DNA from: CALAEC01 sp050692915
GTDB taxonomy: Bacteria; Actinomycetota; UBA4738; CALAEC01
NCBI GenBank assembly: GCA_050692915.1
Contig: JBOGVU010000006.1
Span: 1-62,243 of the forward strand
DNA: 62,243 nt
Direction: 5' to 3'
Position 1 is the stretch's first letter. Each line of letters starts with the position of its first letter. The notes under the pieces were generated by a model, which searched no databases, had not been told where the DNA came from, and was given only the letters and a program-made list of their open reading frames with translations. The translations under genes were made by a program, and so were the position numbers. This document shows, piece by piece, positions 48,229-56,660 of the stretch.

Positions 48229-48384
48229 AGGAGCACAAGGACCTCATTTCCGTTGGTTGCTCGGCCCGCTGCTACCCTGTGGGGCACAGAAACTCGATTC
48301 GCCCCTGAGGGGTTCAGAAATCACTTCACCGCCTGTGACCAGCAGCGTTGAGTAGTACCCCTCAGGCTCCCGGCGGACAGAGGG

Positions 48385-48425
48385 TTGACCTGCGCCCAAG
48401 AGGGGCCGATAACGGTATCGTTATC
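48385..48425 (+). promoter_or_regulatory. Promoter with overlapping perfect dyad
   Basis: TTGACC (48385) and GATAAC (48408) are 17 bp apart. The -10 forms the left arm of GATAACG-GTAT-CGTTATC (48408-48425), an exact inverted repeat. It is a probable operator for the HTH protein that follows, so autoregulation is likely. Confidence 0.7.
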
Positions 48426-48486
48426 CCAAGGATGAGTTCGGGTCGCCACATCGGCGCAGGAGCGGGCTCGGGAGAAGGAAGAGACG

Positions 48487-49339
48487 GTGACGCTGAAGCG
48501 GTGGGAGAAGAAGGTCCTCGAGGCTCCGGGCCCCTCCGCGCGGGTCGATGAGATCGAAGGAGCTCCGTCTCTCCGCGGGACTCACGGCCCTTCGCGAGGA
48601 GGCTGGCCTCTCGCAGCGGGAGCTGGCGAGGCGAATGGGCGTCTCCCAGCCCCGCGTGGCCGCGATCGAGCAAGCGCGGAACGTGACGATCGATGTTCTC
48701 GAGCAGTACATCGAGGCGGTGGGTGGGAGTCTCGAAGTGAATGCGGTGAAGGGCAAGACGAGGATCCCGCTCCTTAAGGGCATGCGACCTCCGAACGAGA
48801 TGTCGTTCTCTCCACACTTCTGCACAGGTCACATTCCCGTTGCCTTTGTCTTCAGCGCACCCGGAGAGAAGGAGGTGCGCGATGGGAAGCCGGTGGCCGG
48901 AGATACCGGCTCAAACCTTGAGTCAGCGTTGCTTCATCTCCATTCCGCCCGGCCAGCGCTTTTTCCTTCAGTGCATCGGTACGACTACCGAATCACCAAC
49001 GCCTTTTCCGCGCCGATCGCCACCGCACTCGGTCACGGCGCTTCGGAGGCAAGCGACACAAAGATTAAGGACCCCGGCAATGTCCGGCGAGTTCTTCGAG
49101 AGGTTGAGGGCTGTGACCTTGTCGTGTTGAGCGGCAACAAGGCGAGACTACTTGCCAAAGCCATTCGGACGTCAGGAAAGCCCGTCGTGGAGGTTCCCCA
49201 CGTGGGCAACAGGGGCCTGAACGGGAGGTTCGACGTACCCGATCTGAAACCGGCGTCACCGCTTGTCCGCCGGGAGCGCCGTGTTCAGCTCTGGGCAGAC
49301 GCCGTTCTACGGGCAATCAAGGCCGACGACGCGCGCTAG
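48487..49339 (+). CDS. HTH (XRE) protein fused to a uracil-DNA-glycosylase-like domain
   Basis: The HigA-like antitoxin part begins at GTG 48487 (LKRWEKKVLEAPG), but an extra G near 48560 puts its continuation in the next frame, where an internal ATG 48548 opens a 263-codon frame. That frame reads LRLSAGLTALREEAGLSQRE, ARRMGVSQPRVAAIEQARNV, EQYIEAVGGSLEV. It then reads into AFVFSAPGEKEVRDGKPVAG, DTGSNLESALLHLH, LREVEGCDLVVLSGNKARLL and VPHVGNRGLNG. APGEKE-x3-GKPxxGDTGxxL resembles motif 1 of family-4/5 UDGs. Either a short protein starts at 48548 or the gene is frameshifted. The HTH likely binds the dyad at 48408. Confidence 0.65.
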
Positions 49340-49707
49340 CGTGCTCGATCGAGCGGGAGGTAACGACATCACATGGCCGGGGTCAGAGCGCCTTCGGCAG
49401 AACGGAAGGGGCTAAAGGGGCGAGGCCTATGGTAGCCTGGGCCGCGTCCGCGCAAATGATGTAGGGATGAAGCGGCGGGTCTCATATGTCTCTAAGGTCG
49501 TTCGCGTTGTCGAGCCCGTAGGCGACCGCACGACGTCTTCGGCGAGACCACCGAAGGGGCCTGGCGGGCCATTTCCGTAGGGTGGGCCTGAAAACCGGGC
49601 CCTCAAATCGACGAGGAAGCGTTTTCGAAGATGCCCTCGACCAGAGGTGGAGAGATCCGCAGTCCGTTGGCGTCACAGCGGCGAGGGGGGAGGCGACCCC
49701 GATAGGT
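49340..49707. other. Region without a supported gene
   Basis: No frame shows protein-like content. A block of mixed composition leads up to the phased repeats and the attachment site. No RNA gene is recognised. Confidence 0.5.
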
Positions 49708-49728
49708 TGTGTCCCGTCTGTGTCCCGT
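49708..49728 (+). repeat. 11-bp-spaced TGTGTCCCGT pair (arm-type site candidate)
   Basis: TGTGTCCCGT at 49708-49717 and 49719-49728. The identical pair occurs at 58834 and 58845. It lies about 100 bp before the left attachment repeat, outside the mercury island. Confidence 0.6.
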
Positions 49729-49828
49729 GAACGACCGCGAAATGCTGGGCAACGACGAGAACCGGTGAGCGCTCAAAGTGCCTGGTACGGTGGCTTTCGC
49801 GCCGTTTCCCCAGGTCAGCGATTCGCCC

Positions 49829-49870
49829 CTCATAATCCGTCGGTCGGTGGTTCGAGTCCACCCCGCCCCA
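49829..49870 (+). other. tRNA(CAT) 3' half, left border of the mercury island
   Basis: The 42 bases, from anticodon loop CTCATAA through the T arm GGTGG-TTCGAGT-CCACC to the discriminator A, are identical to 58733-58774. The anticodon stem is not completed on the 5' side (CGCCC upstream), so this is not a full tRNA. It is interpreted as an attachment-site copy left by integration at a tRNA-Met-type (CAT) gene. Confidence 0.75.
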
Positions 49871-50326
49871 CCGCGTTTGACCTGCTATTTCGGGACGTGT
49901 TCAGCCCCCGCGGACCCCTCGGGAAAGGCCGTTTGCCAACGGATTGCCAACGCTTGTAGCCGGCCCGAGCGCCGCCTCGAGCGCCGCCGCGGCCTCCTGA
50001 GGCTGAAGGGTTCATTTATTGGGATCCGGCCGCTGACCTGGTGCTTCAGGCCGAGGGCTAACTCCCGGGTACCCTCCACGGGGATGACCGGTCGCCTGAC
50101 TCGGCCTGCTCCGGTTGGGGACCCCGGGTCCAAGCCTGAGCGCCTTCCGCTCAACTTCGGGGGCCCGGCATCCGGGTCGCGCCGTCCGAGAGACCCCCGG
50201 CACCTTTCGACGGGCAGGCCGGGGCTGCTCCTGGAGCCCGGTCTGAACGCCCTGCTCAGAAGCGTGAACCGAATAAATGCACCCCACAGGTCTGCTTCTT
50301 TCATCTGGTGCCTCCTACCATTGGTT
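49871..50326. other. Non-coding stretch between the island border and tetR
   Basis: Contains TTGCCAAC at 49933-49940 and 49944-49951, an 11-bp-spaced pair like those near the other attachment sites. The remainder up to the tetR operator shows no credible gene on either strand. Confidence 0.55.
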
Positions 50327-50351
50327 TCTACTAAGTAGACATGTAGACTAG
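50327..50351 (+). promoter_or_regulatory. Probable TetR operator
   Basis: TCTACTAAGTAGA is an exact 13-bp palindrome (50327-50339), followed by a repeated GTAGAC-AT-GTAGAC. It ends 40 bp before tetR. Confidence 0.6.
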
Positions 50352-50391
50352 GAGCCGTGCCGAGATCTGTCAACCCACGGAGGAACTCGAG

Positions 50392-51087
50392 ATGACCGCC
50401 ACCGACACCGTCGGCCGGGTCCGGCTCGACCGCCGCCGGGTCCTCGAGGCCGCCCTCGCCCTCGTCGACCGCGAGGGCCTGGAGGCTCTGACCATGCGGC
50501 GTCTGGGGGCCGATCTGGGGGTGGACCCGATGACCGTCCACCACCACGTGCAGAGCAAGGACCGCCTGCTGGACGGCCTCGCCGAGATCCTGTGGGAGGA
50601 GGTCGCCCTCCCGGAGGACTCCGGTGATCCCGCGGAGGCCCTCCGGGGGCTGGCCCGGTCCCTACGGGATCTGTTCCGCCGTCACCCCCAGGCGGCTCCC
50701 TTGATCCTCCGGTGCTCGAGGCTGCCCCGCGCGGAGCTGGAACTGTTCAGGGCCTACCTCGACGTCCTGGTCGCCGGCGGAGTTCGGGAGCCGGCCGCCG
50801 TCCTCCGCCCGGTCATCTCCTACGCTGCCGGCTACGGGCACGCGGAGCGCTCGATGCTCGGTGTCCAGTGCGAACCCGCTCAGAGCGAGGTCCTGTCCGA
50901 GCGGGAGGTCCTCCTCTACCTGGGCCAGTCCCTGCCACCGGGGACCCCGCCCGAGCTGGCCTCGGCCGCGGTGGCGCTGATCGCCGAGTGCGACCCCGAC
51001 CGCTGCTTCGAGGAGGGGCTGGACCTGATGCTCGCCGGGCTCTCCCTCTCCCCGGGCAGATCAGGGAACAGGTGGAACCGATCCTGA
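50392..51087 (+). CDS. TetR-family regulator with TetR_C domain, 231 aa
   Basis: ATG 50392 with GGAGG 10 bases upstream. The N-terminal HTH is clear: RRRVLEAALALVDREGLEAL, TMRRLGADLGVDPMTVHHHV. The C-terminal part matches the tetracycline-repressor-type TetR_C (DLFRRHPQAAPLILRCSRLP, LRPVISYAAGYGHAERSML). The ligand is unknown. The palindrome just upstream suggests autoregulation. The only nearby divergent or downstream candidate target is the broken DUF1440 membrane gene. Confidence 0.9.
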   Translation: MTATDTVGRVRLDRRRVLEAALALVDREGLEALTMRRLGADLGVDPMTVHHHVQSKDRLLDGLAEILWEEVALPEDSGDPAEALRGLARSLRDLFRRHPQAAPLILRCSRLPRAELELFRAYLDVLVAGGVREPAAVLRPVISYAAGYGHAERSMLGVQCEPAQSEVLSEREVLLYLGQSLPPGTPPELASAAVALIAECDPDRCFEEGLDLMLAGLSLSPGRSGNRWNRS

Positions 51088-51131
51088 CCCGCCAGAGAAG
51101 TGGGTCCGCGCCGAGACGGAGCGTCGTTCGA

Positions 51132-51636
51132 TCAGCCTCGGCGATGGGCGAGCAGGTCGGTCACTGCCAGGATCGCCCCGAGGGCCAGGCCGTACACCAG
51201 GTGGGCCGCCAGGGCTCGAAGGTGGGTGACCAGGGGCCATTCGGGAGCGGGAGGGGTCAGGCCGAGCACGTAGTTCGCTCCCTCGTCGACGAACACGAAC
51301 ATGGCGGTCCCGACCACCAGTCCGGCCCGTAGCGGACCGATCGGGGTCGTCCTTGCCAGGGCGGCGGCGACAGGTCCCCCGGCCGCCCCGAACCCGTAGT
51401 AGAGCCACATGCCCAGCCGGTCGGCCCTGCTCATCCTGGAGCTTCACCCCCCGCCAGTCCGCCACCTTCCGGACCAGCACCACAGTGGGTATGGCCTGTC
51501 GGAGCTCCTCCTCCCGCGTCCGGGCCGCCTCGTCCTGGCGTTCGTACAGAAAGGTCGAGGCCTTCTCCATGACCCGGGTTGCGGCCTAGCCGGCCCCGAC
51601 CCCGATCAGGACATCCCCAGCCCATCGTCTCCGCAT
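51132..51636 (-). pseudogene. DUF1440-like membrane protein with in-frame TAG and a frameshift
   Basis: From ATG 51636 (RRRWAGDVLIGVGAG, GGAGG upstream) the frame meets TAG at about 51588, continues AATRVMEKASTFLYERQDEA to VADWRGVKLQDEQ, then needs a one-base shift. It joins ADRLGMWLYYGFGAAGGPVA, TAMFVFVDEGANYVLGLTPP and AHLVYGLALGAILAVTDLLA to the stop at 51132. The order fits one DUF1440-type membrane protein. Two independent lesions make this a likely dead gene rather than a base-calling error. Confidence 0.7.
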
Positions 51637-51834
51637 GGTTCGCCTCCTCTCCGAGTGGACTCTCCTCCGGTTTCTTCTCTTGACGAGGGTCATCCGGCTC
51701 GCCCCGGATGACCGCGCCTGTCGCTGAAGCTGGTTCCTGAGATCGCACCACCTACACAGACCATTCCCAGCGCTAGTATCAGGAAACCCTGTTAGAATCT
51801 TTTCGCTTGGGAATCGTCCCGAAGGGAGGAGCCG

Positions 51835-52332
51835 GTGGGCTTCGAGCATCTGTTCGACGCACAGCTCGCGTACCGGACCGACATGGCCCCGGTCGTGCCG
51901 GCCCAGGGGAGGGAAGGGAAGCTCCTCGGCAGCGGGGACGGCAGGGCCGAAGGCCCCCGGATCAGGGGAACCGTCCGGTTCTCCTTCTACGAGGAGGGCT
52001 GCCCCCTCGACCCCGGGTTCCTGGAGGCTCCCCCCGACGTCACGCTGGGGGAGGGCGATTACCTTTGCAGGACCAACCCCGGCGGGGTCATCGAGACCGA
52101 CGACGGCGCCACGATCCAGTTCGACGCGGGGGGATTCGCCCTGCGCCTCGAGGGCCGGGCGCCGATCTGGAAGGTGGCCTCGGCGATCCGCTTCGCCACC
52201 GACCACCCCGCCCACCGGTGGCTGAACGAGGTCCTCGCCCTCTACGAGGGCGAATTCGACGAGCGAACCGGCCAGGCGACGTGGCGGGTGGTGACTTCAG
52301 CCGCCGACCTCGCGCCCCGCGCGGCCGCGTAG
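51835..52332 (+). CDS. DUF3237 family protein, 165 aa
   Basis: GTG 51835 with GGAGGAG 5-11 bases upstream. A beta-barrel-like sequence: FEHLFDAQLAYRTDMAPVVP, EGPRIRGTVRFSFYEEGCPL, GDYLCRTNPGGVIETDDGAT and HRWLNEVLALYEGEFDERTG, matching the DUF3237 pattern (IxGPRIxGxV, GGxIxTDDGAxI, NxxxxxxxGxFD). The function is unknown. In the island just ahead of the Hg regulator and possibly on the same transcript (27 bp gap). Confidence 0.75.
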   Translation: MGFEHLFDAQLAYRTDMAPVVPAQGREGKLLGSGDGRAEGPRIRGTVRFSFYEEGCPLDPGFLEAPPDVTLGEGDYLCRTNPGGVIETDDGATIQFDAGGFALRLEGRAPIWKVASAIRFATDHPAHRWLNEVLALYEGEFDERTGQATWRVVTSAADLAPRAAA

Positions 52333-52358
52333 GCCGGCCGAACGAGGAGGGTGAACCA

Positions 52359-52736
52359 GTGGCCAAGCTGCAGCAGGTGAAGGCGCCGGGGCGGGAGAAG
52401 CCCGCCCGGCGGGCCCGGGAGCGGGAGGCCCTGTCGCGGTACTTCCGGGTCCTCGGGGATCCCACCCGGCTACGGATCCTGGAGGCGCTTCTCGAGCGGG
52501 AGCGGACGGTCTCGGAGCTGGTGGACCTGGTCGGGGCCCCGCAGAGCCGGGTGTCCAACCACCTGGCCTGCCTGAAGTGGTGCCGGGTGGCCGAGTCGGA
52601 GCGGCGGGGGCGGAACGTCGTCTACCGGGTGACCGACCCTCGGGTGCGCGGTCTCCTTCGGAACGCCCGGGAGCTCTCCGCCGAGCACTGCGACCACCTC
52701 GCGAGCTGCCGGCGGATCGGGCCGGACTGGATCTGA
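52359..52736 (+). CDS. merR: ArsR-type mercury-responsive repressor, 125 aa
   Basis: GTG 52359 with GAGGAGGG upstream. A winged-helix ArsR core: YFRVLGDPTRLRILEALLER, VSELVDLVGAPQSRVSNHLA, CLKWCRVAESERRGRNVVYR. Cysteines CLKWC and EHCDHLASCRRIGPDWI match those used for Hg(II) binding in actinobacterial ArsR-type MerR proteins (Streptomyces lividans type), rather than the classic MerR family. Followed by merB after 19 bp. Confidence 0.88.
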   Translation: MAKLQQVKAPGREKPARRAREREALSRYFRVLGDPTRLRILEALLERERTVSELVDLVGAPQSRVSNHLACLKWCRVAESERRGRNVVYRVTDPRVRGLLRNARELSAEHCDHLASCRRIGPDWI

Positions 52737-52755
52737 GCCGAGCGAAGGAGAAGGG

Positions 52756-53391
52756 ATGGAGCAGCAGCAACTCCCCGTCAGCCCCGGGCGGGGTCCGATC
52801 GACCCCGAGGCCCTCGGACTGACCGAGGCGGAGGCCGAGGTCCGCAGGGCCGCCTTCCGATCGATCAGACGGGGCCAGCCCCCGGATGCCTCCGAACTCG
52901 CGGAGGCCACCGGGCTCGACGTTGAGGCGGTGAGGGAGGCGGTGGGCTCGCTGGTCCAGGGAGGGCAGGCCGTCGTGGACGCGGCCGGCCGGGTCGTGGG
53001 TTCGGCGGGCCTGAGCCTGGTGCCCGCCCGGCACCGGCTCCGCCTCGGCGGGGACGAGTTCCACACCTGGTGCGCCATCGACGCGATCGGGATCCCGGCC
53101 GCCCTCGGGGTCGACGCCGTAGCTCGTACCGCCTGTCCGACCTGTGGATGCCCGATCGAGGTCGAGTTCCGAGAGGGCCGGGCGACGGGTGAGGGGGAGA
53201 TCCGCGCCTGGCTGCCCGCCCAGGACTGCTGCACGAGCGTCATCGATGAGCTGTGCCCGGACATGAACCTGTTCTGCACCGAGGAGCACCTGGAGGAGTG
53301 GCGGCACCGGGCGGGCGATCCCCCCGGAGCCGCACTGACCCTCGAGAAGACCGAGGACCTGGGACGCGAGGAGTGGGGTGATCTGGTGTGA
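52756..53391 (+). CDS. merB: MerB, organomercurial lyase, 211 aa
   Basis: ATG 52756 with GAAGGAGAAGGG upstream. The catalytic set of the family is present: EFHTWCAIDAIGIPAALGVD gives Cys106 and Asp109, and DELCPDMNLFCTEEHLEEW gives Cys167, equivalent to Cys96, Asp99 and Cys159 of the R831b enzyme. An extra Cys-x-x-Cys-x-Cys (ACPTCGCPIE) lies between them. Role: splits C-Hg bonds and hands Hg(II) to MerA. Length normal. Overlaps merA at GTGA. Confidence 0.95.
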   Translation: MEQQQLPVSPGRGPIDPEALGLTEAEAEVRRAAFRSIRRGQPPDASELAEATGLDVEAVREAVGSLVQGGQAVVDAAGRVVGSAGLSLVPARHRLRLGGDEFHTWCAIDAIGIPAALGVDAVARTACPTCGCPIEVEFREGRATGEGEIRAWLPAQDCCTSVIDELCPDMNLFCTEEHLEEWRHRAGDPPGAALTLEKTEDLGREEWGDLV

Positions 53392-55025
53392 AGCGCTTCC
53401 GGATGGACGTCGACGGCATGACGTGTGACTCCTGCAACCGGCACGTGGCCAGGGTGCTGGCCGGCGCTGGGGCGGCGGACGTCGCCGCCGACTGGCGGCG
53501 GGGAGAGGCCACGTTCTCCGCGGAGGAGGAAGACGTTCCCCGGCTCGCCGATTCGGTCCGTGAGTCGGGATACGGGCCGGGTACCGTCGCGCTTCTGGAG
53601 ACCTCGAGGGCCGGGCCTCGCCGGTCGGCGGGAGGCGGGGCGGACTACGACCTCCTGGCCATCGGCTCGGGCGGGGCGGCCTTCGCGGCGGCCATCCGGG
53701 CCACGAACCTCGGGGCCAAGGTGGCCCTGGTGGAACGGGACACGGTCGGAGGGACCTGTGTGAACACCGGCTGCGTGCCCTCCAAGAACCTCCTGGCGGC
53801 CGCGGAGGCCTACCACACCGCCGGCCACCACCCCTTCGACGGCATCTCTACCAGGCAGGTGAACACCGACCTTGCCCAGCTGGTCGGGATGAAGGACCAG
53901 GTCGTGGAGTTCCTGAGGGGCTGGAAGTACGAGGACCTGGCCAAGGAGTACGGGTTCGAGATCATCCAGGGCCAGGCCAGGTTCTCCGGTCCCGACGCCG
54001 TCTCGGTGGACGGTCGGGAGATCCGGGCCGACCACTACCTGGTGGCCACGGGGGCGTCGCCGTGGGCGCCCCCCATCCCCGGCCTCGAGGAGGCCGGCTA
54101 CCCCAACTCGACCACGGCCATGGAGCTCGATCGGCGCCCCCTGCGGATGGTGGTGATCGGGGGCAACTACATCGGCCTGGAGATGGGTCAGCTGTTCGCC
54201 CGCCTGGGGACCACGGTCACGGTCATCGAGGCCCTCGACCGTCTGGCTCCCCTGGAGGAGCCAGAGGTCTCCTCGTGGATCACCAGGGTCTTCGAGGACG
54301 AGGGGATCCACGCCATCACCTCCGCCAGGATCGTCCGGGTCGAACGGACCGGAGACCGGCGCAGCGTGTACCTCGATGACGGCCGGTGCTTCGACGCGGA
54401 GCAGGTCCTGGTGGCTACCGGCAGGCGCCCCAACGTCGAGGGGCTGGGGCTTGAGGCCGCGGGGATCGAGCTCACCGAGCGGGGAGCGATCAGGGTCGAC
54501 GACGAGCTACGGACCACCAACTCCCGGGTCTTCGCCGGGGGCGACGTCACGGGGGCTCCGCAGTTCGTGTACGTGGCGGCGGCCCACGGGACCCTGGCCG
54601 CGGACAACACCGTAGCCGGAGCCCACCGCCAGGTCGACTACACGGCCATGCCCCGGGTGACCTTCACCGAGCCCCAGATCGCCGCGGTGGGCCTCACCGA
54701 CGAGGAGGCCAACCGACAGGGCCACGACTGCGAGTGCCGGGTCGTGGAGCTGGAACACATCCCCCGGCCCCTGGTGAACCGGGACACCCGGGGGGCGTTC
54801 AAGATCGTGGCCGAGCGAGGCACCGGGAAGATCCTGGGGGTCCACGTCATCGGGGCGAACGCCGGCGACGTGATCATCGGGGCGGTGTACGCCGTGAAGT
54901 TCGGGCTCCGGGTGGAGGACCTGGCCAACACCTGGGCTCCGTACCTGACCATGTCCGAGGGGCTCAAGCTCACCGCCCAGTCCTTCACCGCCGACGTGGA
55001 CAAGCTCTCCTGCTGCGCCGCGTGA
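53388..55025 (+). CDS. merA: MerA, mercuric reductase, 545 aa
   Basis: GTG 53388 overlaps merB. An N-terminal HMA domain with GMTCDSCNRHV, then a flavoprotein disulfide reductase: LLAIGSGGAAFAAAIRATNL (FAD), GGTCVNTGCVPSKNLLAAAE (redox Cys pair), MVVIGGNYIGLEMGQLFARL (NADPH) and NSRVFAGGDVTGAPQFVYVA. The C-terminal DKLSCCAA is the vicinal Cys pair that binds Hg(II). Role: NAD(P)H-dependent reduction of Hg(II) to Hg(0) in the cytosol. All key residues are intact. Confidence 0.97.
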   Translation: MKRFRMDVDGMTCDSCNRHVARVLAGAGAADVAADWRRGEATFSAEEEDVPRLADSVRESGYGPGTVALLETSRAGPRRSAGGGADYDLLAIGSGGAAFAAAIRATNLGAKVALVERDTVGGTCVNTGCVPSKNLLAAAEAYHTAGHHPFDGISTRQVNTDLAQLVGMKDQVVEFLRGWKYEDLAKEYGFEIIQGQARFSGPDAVSVDGREIRADHYLVATGASPWAPPIPGLEEAGYPNSTTAMELDRRPLRMVVIGGNYIGLEMGQLFARLGTTVTVIEALDRLAPLEEPEVSSWITRVFEDEGIHAITSARIVRVERTGDRRSVYLDDGRCFDAEQVLVATGRRPNVEGLGLEAAGIELTERGAIRVDDELRTTNSRVFAGGDVTGAPQFVYVAAAHGTLAADNTVAGAHRQVDYTAMPRVTFTEPQIAAVGLTDEEANRQGHDCECRVVELEHIPRPLVNRDTRGAFKIVAERGTGKILGVHVIGANAGDVIIGAVYAVKFGLRVEDLANTWAPYLTMSEGLKLTAQSFTADVDKLSCCAA

Positions 55026-55029
55026 GGCG

Positions 55030-55983
55030 GTGTTGAGCGCGAGCGCCGTCGCTGCCAGGGAGGAGCCCGCGGCCCGAAGCGAGGGTCGTCACGAGCGCAG
55101 GCCTCCGCCCTCCGTCGGAGCCCTGGCGCTGACCGGGCTCGTCGGCGGGGCGGGAGCGATCCACTTGGCCCTCATCCCCGAGCACTTCGGTGAAGGGGCC
55201 GCGTTCGGTGTCTTCTTCGTGGCCGCCTCGGCGTTCCAGCTGTGGCTGGCCGCGGCCCTTCTCCTGCGCCCGGGGCCCCGTATCCACCGGGCCGGGCTGT
55301 GGGGGACCGCGGCCCTGGTGGCTACCTGGATGGTCACCCGGCTGATCCCGCCGCCGGCAGCGGCGGAGCCCGAGCCCGTGGAGCTGTGGGGCGTGTTGGC
55401 CACGGCCCTCGAGGTCGCCGCCATCGTGGCCCTGGCAGCCTCCCTTCCCGCGGTCGGCCCCGCTCTCGGCCCGGTGAGGCGCCGCCTCCTGGCCGCCGGG
55501 GCAGCGACGGGGTTCGTTCTTCTCGTGATACTCGCCTCGGGGATCGTGACGGTGATCCCGGAAGGGCGGTGGTCTGGGCCGGAGTTCCTCCTCCGTCCCT
55601 GGTCCGTGGGGTCCTGGCGACTGGATGGGCTGTGGCTGGTGGTGGCCGGCAGGTGGTCCGCCCTCATCCCGTGGCTCGTGGTCGCGTTCGCGATCCCGGC
55701 GGCCCTCCTCGTGGCCTGGACCGTGTCCCTGGCGCTGCGGTTCTCTCCGAGCGGTCGACGAAGCGCCCGACGGCGAGGAGTCTTGGCTTCCGTCCCGGCC
55801 TACGCGACGGTCCCGGTCTGCTGCGGAGCCCCGCTGGCGGCCTTCGCCGCAGGGACCGCGGTGGGGACGCTGTTCCGCTTCACCCCCTGGCTCATGGCCG
55901 TGAGCCTGGCGCTCCTGGCGTGGAACGTGCTCGTCCTCAGGCGAAGCCTCGGCGAGGGCCGACGCGGGGCCGACGGTCCGTAG
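55030..55983 (+). CDS. Polytopic membrane protein of the mercury island, 317 aa
   Basis: GTG 55030 or TTG 55033, 5-8 bp after merA. About eight spans (LALTGLVGGAGAIHLALI, VFFVAASAFQLWLAAALLL, LAAGAATGFVLLVILASGIV and others). The first half resembles uncharacterised actinobacterial membrane proteins. YATVPVCCGAPLAAFAAGTAVG in the last third holds a Cys-Cys pair within a span, as in Hg(II) transporters. Possible mercury uptake or release component, by position and the Cys pair only. Confidence 0.7.
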   Translation: MLSASAVAAREEPAARSEGRHERRPPPSVGALALTGLVGGAGAIHLALIPEHFGEGAAFGVFFVAASAFQLWLAAALLLRPGPRIHRAGLWGTAALVATWMVTRLIPPPAAAEPEPVELWGVLATALEVAAIVALAASLPAVGPALGPVRRRLLAAGAATGFVLLVILASGIVTVIPEGRWSGPEFLLRPWSVGSWRLDGLWLVVAGRWSALIPWLVVAFAIPAALLVAWTVSLALRFSPSGRRSARRRGVLASVPAYATVPVCCGAPLAAFAAGTAVGTLFRFTPWLMAVSLALLAWNVLVLRRSLGEGRRGADGP

Positions 55984-55994
55984 GGGGGTCACGC

Positions 55995-56660
55995 ATGGGA
56001 CGGGCGAGCAGGCAGAAGCGGCCGGGAGCCAAGGCGGGAGCCCGCGCCGAGCAGGGCCGCCGGAGTGCCCGAGCTCTGGCCGTGGCCCTCCTCCTGGCCT
56101 TGGGCGGGGCGGGCGTCGGCATCCTGCTGGCTCGCGGGTCGGAGCCGCCGGATCGCACCGGGGTGAGCCTCCCCGGCGGGGGCACCGTGGCCACCCCGCC
56201 GGCCGGTCCCATCCCCGGCATCGAGCAGAACTTCGTGGACCCCCCGGAGCGGGCCCCCGGCTTCACCCTCACCACCCTCGACGGGGAGACCTTCTCCCTA
56301 GGCGCCCAGAGGGGCCGCCCGGTGGTCCTGTTCTTCATGGCCGGGTGGTGCGCGACGTGCATCCCTGAGGCCCAGGCCCTGGGGCGGATCCACGAGGAGC
56401 TCGGGGACCGCGTGCGGATCCTGGCGGTGAGTATCGACCCGACCGACACCCCCGAGCAGATCCGGGGCTTCATCGAGGCCGCGGGGAACCCGGCGTACCC
56501 CTTCGCCCACGACCAGACCGGCCGGATGGCCCGGGCCTACGACGTCCTGGCCCTCGACACCACGGTGATCATCGACGGGCGGGGGCGGATCGTGTACCGG
56601 GACAGCTACGTGAGCCCCGAGGAGCACCTCCGGGCCGGGCTGGACGTCGCCCTGTCGTGA
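55995..56660 (+). CDS. Membrane-anchored redoxin, 221 aa
   Basis: ATG 55995. A Lys/Arg/Ala-rich cytosolic lead (MGRASRQKRPGAKAGARAEQ), one span (LAVALLLALGGAGVGILLA), then an outer thioredoxin-like domain with VVLFFMAGWCATCIPEAQAL (Cys-x-x-Cys), RILAVSIDPTDTPEQIRGFI and YDVLALDTTVIIDGRGRIVY. Overlaps ccdA by four bases, so electrons probably come from CcdA. In mercury loci such pairs may deliver Hg(II) or keep thiols reduced. Confidence 0.87.
   Translation: MGRASRQKRPGAKAGARAEQGRRSARALAVALLLALGGAGVGILLARGSEPPDRTGVSLPGGGTVATPPAGPIPGIEQNFVDPPERAPGFTLTTLDGETFSLGAQRGRPVVLFFMAGWCATCIPEAQALGRIHEELGDRVRILAVSIDPTDTPEQIRGFIEAAGNPAYPFAHDQTGRMARAYDVLALDTTVIIDGRGRIVYRDSYVSPEEHLRAGLDVALS

Noticed and set aside
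51585..51592. In-frame TAG in the DUF1440-like gene as a recoded codon (pyrrolysine)
   Set aside because: The gene also has a frameshift, no Pyl-type context is seen, and simple decay explains both.
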